Positions 12,668 through 18,000 of a stretch of 18,000 nt of DNA are shown here, piece by piece; positions within the stretch are counted from its first letter, which is position 1, and each line of letters opens with the position of its first letter. The translations under genes were made by a program, and so were the position numbers. The notes under the pieces are model-generated. The model saw nothing but the letters and a program-made list of their open reading frames with translations, did not search any database and had not been told where the DNA came from. Source of the stretch: Geoglobus sp. UBA235 (lineage in GTDB: Archaea; Halobacteriota; Archaeoglobi; Archaeoglobales; Archaeoglobaceae); assembly GCA_002494725.1 (NCBI GenBank), contig DACG01000002.1:1-18000 (forward strand), written 5' to 3'.

Positions 12668-14998
12668 ATGAAACTCAGACAGCTGAAAAGAGGTGAGTTT
12701 CTATCTCTTCTCTCGATTGCTCTTCTGATGATTGTTGTGACTCCATTAACGCTTTACCTTGATCTTTTTGCTCCTTTTGGAAAGTTCTGGAAGTATTCAG
12801 AACAAAATCATATAGAGCTGGACACACCCTACGGGAAAGCTGTCATTGATTACGATGATCATGGGAATCCGGCAATTGAGGCTGAGAATCTGAGGAGCCT
12901 TTTCTATGCTGTGGGGTACGCTCAGGCAAAGGACAGGCTTTTCCAGATGGATCTGCAGAGAAGGATGATGAGAGGAGAGCTTTCAGAGATTTTTGGAGCT
13001 TCTTTGAACGAAACCGATGAGTTTTACATCAAAATGGACTTTGTAAAATCTGCTGAAGTTACATGGGATTACTTCAGGAACACAGAATTTGCAGATTACA
13101 TAACAGCGTATTCAGAGGGGGTAAATGATTATATCGAGCATGGAGAACTTCAGCCAGAATTCAAGCTACTTGATTACAGGCCTGAGCCCTGGACACCTGT
13201 CGACACATTTCTGATCAGCAAGCTCATTGCCTGGCAGCTGACAGGTGACTTCTGGGATCTTGAGAGAGCGTACATACTCAAAAAGCTTCCTCAGGCTTAT
13301 GAGCTATATCCTGAATACCTGAATCATTCTTACCCCATCATTTACTCTAAAATACCAAACATAAACAGAAGCCTTTTGGACTGGCTGAAGCAGTTTGAAG
13401 GGGACAGGTCATTTGGCTCAAACAACTGGGTTATTTCCGGGAGGTATACAGCTTCAGGCTATCCAATGCTGGCCAATGACCCGCATCTATCTCTCACAGT
13501 CCCCCCGGTGTGGTACAGAATGCATCTGAAGTCTGGAGAATTTGAGGTTTGGGGTGTCACATTTCCAGGAGTACCTGTTATAATTATTGGTCAGAACAAA
13601 TTCATCTCGTGGGGAGTCACAAATGTTGGAGCTGATGTGATTGATTTCTATGCTTACAGATTTGATGGAGACAGGTATCTCTACAAAGGAAAATGGCTGA
13701 ATGTGGAAAAGGAAAAAAAGACAATCAGAGTTTTGAAGGATGGGGAGCTCGAGGAACAGGAGGTTGTTGTGGAAAAAACAGTTCATGGGCCTTTGATAGA
13801 GAAATATGGTACGAAAATTGCAGTTTCCTGGACCGGGTTGACTGCGACAACAGAGCTAAAAGCCATTTTTGGTCTGAACAGGGCGAGAAACACCAGTGAG
13901 GCAGTTGAATCGTTAAGATGGTTCAATGTTCCCGCTCAGAACTTTGTGATCATCGACAGATATGGAAATACAGCATACTATCCGGCTGGAAAGTATCCCA
14001 TAAGGGAGATTGATGGTAAGCCTGTGCCTGGGAATGTAATATTCAACGGAAGCAGGGGAGATGGAGAGTGGAGGGGTTTCAGACCTTATGGAGTATCAAC
14101 ATGGGAAGGATTCATTCCATTCGAGCAGATACCACATCTCATAAATCCTGATTACGTTGCAACTGCCAATCAGAGGCCTGTATTTGACTTCAGGTATTAC
14201 ATCGGTGATAGCGGATACTTTGCCGATCCGTACAGGGGAATGAGAATTTATGAGATGATTGAGGAGAGGATTGCTGGAAAGGGGAAGCTTGATGTTGATG
14301 ATATGATTGAAATGCAGAAAGATGTTTACTCCAAGCCTGCGGAGTTTTTTGTTGGAGAAATAAAGCAGAATCTCGGTAGAATACCTTTTTCAGAAAAATC
14401 AAAGGAGTATGTGAACCTTCTCCTTCAATGGGACTACAGAATGACCTCAGATTCAAAGGCCGCCCTTGTGTTTTCACTATTCCTGAAGAATTACATGAAT
14501 GAGACCTTCCATGACGAATTCAGTTCAGCTGGCCTTGAAAAAGATAGCTATCCAAAGCTCTGGATACTGCAGAACCTTCCGGAAGACAGTGTATGGTTTG
14601 ATGACATCAGAACCCCTGAAAGAGAAACGAAGTGGGATATAATTGCAAGGGCAATGGATAGGGCTGTTGAGGAAATTGAAAAAATGGGATACATAAAATA
14701 CGGAGATATTAACGTCTTCATCGCAACCCACCCATTCTCTCCAAAGGTGCTCTTCATGAACTACCCTCAGTTTGAAATGAACGGCTCAGACTACACGGTA
14801 TACAACTTCAGATACAGCTACAGGCCATTTCAGGCAGGAAGCAGCTGGAGAATGATTACAACATTTACAGACAGCTCGGCAAAAATGCTTGGAGTCATTC
14901 CGGGAGGAAATTCGGGCAACTATTTCTCTGAGAACTATGCGGATCAGCTTGAGATGTGGAGGGATTGCAGGTACATTGTGACGGAGGTGGGATATTGA
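12668..14998 (+). CDS. Penicillin acylase family Ntn hydrolase, membrane-anchored
   Basis: A 776-residue precursor of the penicillin/acyl-homoserine-lactone acylase family, which cleaves amide bonds of acylated amines. Residues 10-31 form an N-terminal transmembrane anchor, placing the enzyme outside the cell membrane. The alpha-chain signature is intact: NPAIEAEN, AVGYAQAKDRLFQMDLQRRMMRGELSEIFG (82-110). The self-cleavage site is G250-S251 in SFGSNNWVISG, making S251 the N-terminal nucleophile of the beta chain; ASGYPMLANDPHL and QNKFISWGVTNVGADV follow as usual, and TANQRP and the late ANQ-type region are present. No clear spacer peptide is visible, as in single-spacer-short thermophilic members. 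The true substrate is unknown; peptides, N-acyl amino acids or lipid amides are possible. The gene overlaps the next by TTGA. Confidence 0.9.
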   Translation: MKLRQLKRGEFLSLLSIALLMIVVTPLTLYLDLFAPFGKFWKYSEQNHIELDTPYGKAVIDYDDHGNPAIEAENLRSLFYAVGYAQAKDRLFQMDLQRRMMRGELSEIFGASLNETDEFYIKMDFVKSAEVTWDYFRNTEFADYITAYSEGVNDYIEHGELQPEFKLLDYRPEPWTPVDTFLISKLIAWQLTGDFWDLERAYILKKLPQAYELYPEYLNHSYPIIYSKIPNINRSLLDWLKQFEGDRSFGSNNWVISGRYTASGYPMLANDPHLSLTVPPVWYRMHLKSGEFEVWGVTFPGVPVIIIGQNKFISWGVTNVGADVIDFYAYRFDGDRYLYKGKWLNVEKEKKTIRVLKDGELEEQEVVVEKTVHGPLIEKYGTKIAVSWTGLTATTELKAIFGLNRARNTSEAVESLRWFNVPAQNFVIIDRYGNTAYYPAGKYPIREIDGKPVPGNVIFNGSRGDGEWRGFRPYGVSTWEGFIPFEQIPHLINPDYVATANQRPVFDFRYYIGDSGYFADPYRGMRIYEMIEERIAGKGKLDVDDMIEMQKDVYSKPAEFFVGEIKQNLGRIPFSEKSKEYVNLLLQWDYRMTSDSKAALVFSLFLKNYMNETFHDEFSSAGLEKDSYPKLWILQNLPEDSVWFDDIRTPERETKWDIIARAMDRAVEEIEKMGYIKYGDINVFIATHPFSPKVLFMNYPQFEMNGSDYTVYNFRYSYRPFQAGSSWRMITTFTDSSAKMLGVIPGGNSGNYFSENYADQLEMWRDCRYIVTEVGY
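14983..14989 (+). promoter_or_regulatory. Strong Shine-Dalgarno deciding a TTG start
   Basis: The sequence GGAGGTG lies 5 nt before TTG at 14995 and inside the last codons of the acylase gene. It is one of the few strong ribosome-binding sites in the window, as expected for an internal operon gene. Confidence 0.65.
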
Positions 14999-15294
14999 AC
15001 CCGGGCTTTATCTTGTTCCTAATTGGTTTTGCCCTTTCAGGCTTTCACTGGATCGGCATAATTGTTGCCGGAGCCGGACTGTCCTTCTTTGGAAAATCAA
15101 TCAAGACAAAGGTGCTTTACGGGGCTGTTGCTGGAGTAACAGTATGGTTTGCGTTCATAGCATACACTCTGAGCGTTGGGATTTATGAGAAGGTTGCAGA
15201 AACTGGTTCGATCTTCAATCTTACCGTATTCCTGTCTGTGTTGCTCGGAGGTGTTGCAGGGCTGATAACGTCATATCAGACAGACTACAGATGA
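14995..15294 (+). CDS. Small membrane protein coupled to the acylase
   Basis: A 99-residue protein with three hydrophobic helices: NPGFILFLIGFALSGFHW, then VLYGAVAGVTVWFAFIAY, then LTVFLSVLLGGVAGLI. It has short charged loops (FGKSIKTK) and no motif I can assign. TTG at 14995 overlaps the acylase stop (TTGA) and has a strong Shine-Dalgarno, so the two are translated together. That suggests a role in the same membrane process, such as assembly or anchoring of the acylase, but this is inference from position only. Its 3' end overlaps the convergent gene by 10 nt. Confidence 0.72.
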   Translation: MNPGFILFLIGFALSGFHWIGIIVAGAGLSFFGKSIKTKVLYGAVAGVTVWFAFIAYTLSVGIYEKVAETGSIFNLTVFLSVLLGGVAGLITSYQTDYR

Positions 15295-15599
15295 AACTCC
15301 TTTTCACCTTTTAAAGCAAGAGCAACGTTGGCTTTGAGAGTTATTTCAAAATATTCCCTGTCAGGCTCGAGAACGGCAAAACGCTTCGGAACTGGAATGG
15401 CTATGAACTCCCCAAAATCCTTGTTGTTCCTGCCTATGTATATGTCTATGAAATTCCTGTCATCCCTGTGCATCAAAAGGTAGACGTCTTCAGAACAGCT
15501 TCTTGCCAGTTCCATCAGGTATTCAACCGGGAATCTCTCGAATATGCCGCAGCATACCTCCTCTACGTGCTGCGAGGAATCTTCGTCAAGTACCATCAT
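15285..15599 (-). CDS. Conserved-looking protein of unknown function
   Basis: A 104-residue soluble acidic protein I do not recognise. It has a CC pair in EEVCCGIFERF, a SCSEDVYLLMHRDDRNF segment, and an alternating pattern FIDIYIGRNNKDFGEFIAIPV that suggests a small alpha/beta domain. It starts with two consecutive ATG codons; a TATA-like box (15620-15630) 27 nt upstream supports the first. It is divergent from hisH and convergent with the small membrane gene, so it stands alone as a transcript. Confidence 0.7.
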   Translation of the reverse strand: MMVLDEDSSQHVEEVCCGIFERFPVEYLMELARSCSEDVYLLMHRDDRNFIDIYIGRNNKDFGEFIAIPVPKRFAVLEPDREYFEITLKANVALALKGEKEFHL

Positions 15600-15619
15600 T
15601 CAGCCAAAATAGGCAATAG

Positions 15620-15630
15620 AAGTATTTATC
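15620..15630 (-). promoter_or_regulatory. TATA box of the 104-residue gene
   Basis: The minus-strand sequence ggataaatact is centred 27 nt before the ATG at 15599. Confidence 0.5.
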
Positions 15631-15671
15631 CTTTTCTGGATTTTGTCATTCTGAAACTCAATAATCCACAA

Positions 15672-15681
15672 AACTTAAAAC
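15672..15681 (+). promoter_or_regulatory. TATA box of hisH
   Basis: The sequence aacttaaaac is centred 27 nt before the GTG start of hisH and supports a leaderless GTG-initiated transcript. Confidence 0.45.
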
Positions 15682-15702
15682 AGATTTGAAAAAGACGGTA
15701 AG

Positions 15703-16287
15703 GTGATTGCAATCATTGATTACGGTGCTGGAAATCTGAAAAGCATACACAAGGCTGTGGAAAAAAGTGGTGGCAGTGCAGTCATCACTTCAGACAGGGA
15801 AACCGTTGAATCTGCCAGTGCAGTGATCCTGCCAGGTGTTGGGGCCTTTGAAACAGCAATAATCAATCTCAAACCATTTTCCGATTATTTGATAAAAACA
15901 GATGTTCCTGTTCTAGGAATATGCCTTGGAATGCAGCTTTTCGCAGACGAAAGCGAGGAGGGTGGACTGCACAGGGGTCTGGGGGTCATTGAGGGGAGAG
16001 TTGTCAGATTCCCGGAATGGGTTGGAAAAATACCTCACATGGGATGGAATGCTGTTAAAACAGCAGCAGATCACCCACTTTTCAACGGAATAAAGGAGGG
16101 TTACTTCTATTTTGTTCATTCCTATTACTTCAAAACCGATGAAAGAAACATCATAGGCACCACTGAGTACGGGATTGAATTCGCATCTGCTGTGGCAAGG
16201 GACAATTTCATGGGTGTCCAGTTCCATCCTGAGAAAAGCGGCAGAAATGGTTTGAGAGTTCTTGAAAACTTTTTAGAGATGATTTAG
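15703..16287 (+). CDS. hisH: Imidazole glycerol phosphate synthase glutaminase subunit HisH
   Basis: A 194-residue class I glutamine amidotransferase. HisH releases ammonia from glutamine and passes it to HisF, making imidazole glycerol phosphate for histidine and AICAR for purines. It begins IAIIDYGAGNLKSIHKA, has LPGVGAFETAI (43-53), the nucleophile C74 in LGICLGMQLF, VGKIPHMGWNAV (107-118), YFYFVHSYYF (134-143) and the catalytic H175/E177 in GVQFHPEKSG. All of these are intact. The GTG start fits the TATA box. No other his gene is in the window, so the pathway genes are scattered, as in several archaea. Confidence 0.95.
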   Translation: MIAIIDYGAGNLKSIHKAVEKSGGSAVITSDRETVESASAVILPGVGAFETAIINLKPFSDYLIKTDVPVLGICLGMQLFADESEEGGLHRGLGVIEGRVVRFPEWVGKIPHMGWNAVKTAADHPLFNGIKEGYFYFVHSYYFKTDERNIIGTTEYGIEFASAVARDNFMGVQFHPEKSGRNGLRVLENFLEMI

Positions 16288-16333
16288 CCTCCAAAAATTT
16301 TAATAATCTACTGATTTCAAAGCCATTAACAGT

Positions 16334-16406
16334 GCCGAGGTAGCCTAGCTGGCGGGGCGACGGACTCATAATCCGTAGGTCGCGGGTTCAAATCCCGCCC
16401 TCGGCA
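16334..16406 (+). tRNA. tRNA-Met (CAU), probably elongator
   Basis: A complete 73-nt cloverleaf without CCA or intron. The acceptor stem is GCCGAGG/CCTCGGC with discriminator A at 16406, the D stem is GCCT/GGGC, the anticodon stem is ACGGA/TCCGT with loop CTCATAA, and the T arm has GCGGGTTCAAATCCCGC. The anticodon CAU can belong to elongator Met, initiator Met or Ile2 with a modified C34. The anticodon stem lacks the three G-C pairs of an initiator, and the body looks like elongator Met. Ile2 is not fully excluded. An AT-rich element at 16293-16307 could be its promoter. Confidence 0.9.
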
Positions 16407-16492
16407 CATTTACTCTGGGTTCAGTTCCGGAAATTCTTCAAAAAGTTGTAAAAACACAATGGTTGAAGTGTGATAGATTTATGTATGAATTT

Positions 16493-16506
16493 TCAAAATA
16501 AAACCA
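16493..16506 (-). terminator. Oligo-T terminator behind tRNA-Leu(GAG)
   Basis: The minus-strand sequence tggttttattttga directly follows the tRNA 3' end. It is the same as behind the other tRNA-Leu copy. Confidence 0.5.
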
Positions 16507-16590
16507 TGCGGGGGGAGGGATTTGAACCCTCGGACCCCTACGGGACGGGACCCTCAATCCCGCGCCTTTTCCTGACTCGGCAACCCCCGC
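16507..16590 (-). tRNA. tRNA-Leu (GAG)
   Basis: An 84-nt class II tRNA identical to the copy at 2032-2115 except at the first anticodon base (position 16555 here), giving loop TTGAGGG and anticodon GAG. It has the same acceptor stem, variable arm and T arm, discriminator A and no encoded CCA. It converges with tRNA-Met. Confidence 0.95.
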
Positions 16591-16945
16591 AAGCGATGAG
16601 ACAGTGGAAATGGCAAAACACCAAGGTGGCAACCTGATATCCTGAACGGATCCCGGTAACAGGTTCATCAATGAATTTTGAGATGTTCAGTGTTTTTTCG
16701 TAAAGTCATTTATATTTTTTCCTTAGATAGTGTTGTATGCAATCCCTAGCGATATCGCTTCGTTTTCGATTTTGCCGCTTTTACTGAATCTTTCATCTGT
16801 CCGGACATATGTGTCTCTGTCCGCATAATCTCACCGAAAAGTGTTTATGAAGTTTGTGGTATAAAAAGAGATGGTCACTAAGTTGAGATTTCTAAAACAC
16901 AATTGCAGCACTAATTATTCCTAAAAAATAAAGTAAATGACTGTT
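16591..16945. other. AT-rich gene-poor region
   Basis: No convincing protein gene. It holds a TATA-like catttatatt at about 16707-16716 with an ATG at 16737 at the standard distance, opening a 16-codon frame. Inside that frame lies a perfect 12-bp palindrome AGCGATATCGCT (16748-16759). A second repeat-like stretch, GGACATATGTGTC, lies near 16801. The rest shows nothing I can identify. Confidence 0.4.
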
Positions 16946-17443
16946 TCAAACAAATCCATCCACCATGAGAATGCAGCCAAGAATTGAAAATGTAAATGGT
17001 AAATGATACCAAATAACCTCCTGATATTTACGTTGATTTTGTTTTGTCTTTTGTTTCATCGTCATATTTTTCCTTTTTCTTTGAGTACCGGTCTTTCCTA
17101 TAGCTACTATGAGGGATCTCATTCCAATTAACATAGATGCACAAGAGACTGCATCTTCCAGCGATTTTAAGCTCAATAAATTGAATGCTGTGAGAAGGTG
17201 AGTTAATTCAATGAAAAAACAGCAGGCCTTATATTTTCTCCTGATTTACTTCAACTTATCCTGAATCTCACGAAGCTTTTCTGTAGTTTCAGGAGAATTC
17301 TGATTTATGTATATTATTCTTAATCTGAGTTTTAATAGTACATGAGGTCTAAGAAAACAGATTTTAACAGCCTCCCTAAAGTTACTTTCACTCCAGCCGT
17401 AAGCTAAATGGAGAAGGTTTGATACTGAAGTTACTCTGACCAA
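16946..17443 (-). pseudogene. Unknown gene interrupted by one in-frame TAA
   Basis: One reading frame runs 166 codons from TTG at 17443 to TGA at 16946 with a single in-frame stop, TAA at 17248-17246. The part before it starts VTSVSNLLHLAYGW and ends LREIQDKLK. The part after it continues directly with IRRKYKACCFFIELTHLL, then LKSLEDAVSCASMLIGMRS, a Lys/Gln-rich stretch and a hydrophobic end (FTFSILGCILMV). No good start codon follows the stop until TTG at 17176. I do not recognise the family. It is most simply a gene broken by a nonsense mutation, but chance openness in AT-rich DNA cannot be excluded. Confidence 0.4.
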
Positions 17444-17628
17444 TTCGAAGTTTATCCCTTAGACTGTTTTGTAGTTTCAGAAATCCATCCACTGGGCAAA
17501 TAAATAAAAAAAATTAAAAATTCAGCTTGGCAAAATAGGCATTGTCAAAAATAACATTAAAAAATAAAAATAAACTACATACAACCCTCAATCTACCAGC
17601 CAATAGATGGACCCAAGGCTGAGAAAGT
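17444..17628. other. AT-rich spacer
   Basis: Very A-rich (for example aaataaataaaaaaaatt near 17500) with no reading frame. It could hold the promoter of the minus-strand gene to its left. No repeat or structure recognised. Confidence 0.4.
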
Positions 17629-17637
17629 CTTTAAAAA
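17629..17637 (+). promoter_or_regulatory. TATA-like box of the transposase remnant
   Basis: The sequence ctttaaaaa is centred 27-28 nt before the ATG at 17661. Confidence 0.4.
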
Positions 17638-17660
17638 GGGAAAACACACATAACTTTGCC

Positions 17661-18000
17661 ATGGCGCGCCGTGATCCGCACGTGCGGATGTAAGGATTAA
17701 GATACTATCAGCCCTATTATACTCCTTTGGACTCTCTTTGAGGAAGACAAGCAGGTTTATGCCTCTTTTCGAAGAATTAAATCACGAATCTGTTAGAGTT
17801 TACTATCACAGAATTAAAAAAGTCATAAAACAGCCAGAAAAGAAGAAAAGAAAGCTAATAGATATAAACGAAATTAAAGTTGGAAAACATGCCGATCCTC
17901 ATCTAGAGTGCAGTAGATTTGGATTTGAAAGAATGCTTACTCATCTGGGCTACTGAGAGTGGAAGGGACTTTCATGATCACGTTTTCCTTAAAGAAGTTC
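17661..18000 (+). pseudogene. Transposase remnant, frameshifted and cut by the window edge
   Basis: Starts MARRDPHVRM at 17661 and then stops; the sequence continues one frame over with VRIKILSALLYSFGLSLRKT, SRFMPLFEELNHESVRVYYH and KKRKLIDINEIKV. The order 'short basic start, helix-turn-helix with GLSLRKTSRF and HESVR-W/YYHR, then hIDhxExKV' matches archaeal DDE transposases, where the last motif carries the first catalytic Asp. After this the protein should continue with the catalytic core, but the frame ends at 17956 following unrelated-looking residues, so an internal deletion or another shift is likely. The right end is outside the window. The IS family was not determined. Confidence 0.6.
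17674..17689. repeat. Perfect 16-bp palindrome
   Basis: ATCCGCACGTGCGGAT reads the same on both strands. It lies in codons 5-10 of the transposase remnant, right at the point where the frame breaks. It could be a protein-binding site, a hairpin in the mRNA that hides the start region, or the product of a local mutation. Confidence 0.6.

Noticed and set aside
1..18000. CRISPR arrays and complete insertion sequences with terminal repeats
   Set aside because: No regularly spaced repeats were seen, and no pair of terminal inverted repeats around the transposase remnant could be found within the window.

Overview
The window reads as an archaeal chromosome segment, most likely from the Archaeoglobales (an Archaeoglobus, Geoglobus or Ferroglobus relative). 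That placement is inference from the gene set: an archaeal SRP54, an archaeal RNase HII with a C-terminal PCNA-binding motif, a UbiD-type decarboxylase, tRNAs without encoded CCA, and TATA-like boxes centred about 24-28 nt in front of most start codons, which implies mainly leaderless mRNAs. No sequence search was possible.

Layout. Bases 1-2100 are a worn accessory zone: a frameshifted subtilisin-like protease, a possible transposon-associated protein remnant, an intact antitoxin-like gene in front of a broken RelE-type toxin, a 41-codon ribbon-helix-helix gene, tRNA-Ile(GAU) and tRNA-Leu(CAG). Bases 2350-16290 are a dense core: a membrane-anchored unknown and a small zinc-finger-like protein, an EamA transporter, a GNAT-like protein with a Cys-containing extension, UbiD, RNase HII, a hemerythrin-like protein, SRP54, a metallo-beta-lactamase-fold protein, a biotin ECF transporter operon (BioY, fused double ATPase, EcfT), a small membrane protein, a large penicillin-acylase-family Ntn hydrolase coupled to a small membrane protein, an unknown 104-residue protein and HisH. 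Bases 16290-18000 hold tRNA-Met(CAU), tRNA-Leu(GAG) and a second degraded AT-rich zone with a reading frame split by one in-frame TAA and a broken transposase running off the edge.

Genes working together. The clearest functional unit is bioY-ecfA-ecfT: three overlapping cistrons encoding a complete ECF biotin importer, preceded by an inverted repeat GTTAACC-N13-GGTTAAC that resembles the known BirA biotin operator and overlaps the start codon. The acylase and the small membrane protein behind it share a TTGA stop/start overlap with a strong Shine-Dalgarno sequence and are probably co-translated. Convergent genes in the core overlap at their 3' ends (4, 4, 10 and 74 nt), so there is almost no spacer DNA. 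The two tRNA-Leu genes are identical except for the first anticodon base and share their 3' flank, evidence of duplication or gene conversion.

I did not find a convincing new multi-gene defence or mobile system. The most interesting points are the biotin operator, the absence of a canonical start codon for the fused ECF ATPase, the acylase/membrane-protein pair, the tRNA-Leu twins, the three tandem hairpins before ubiD, and the stop-interrupted frame near the right end.
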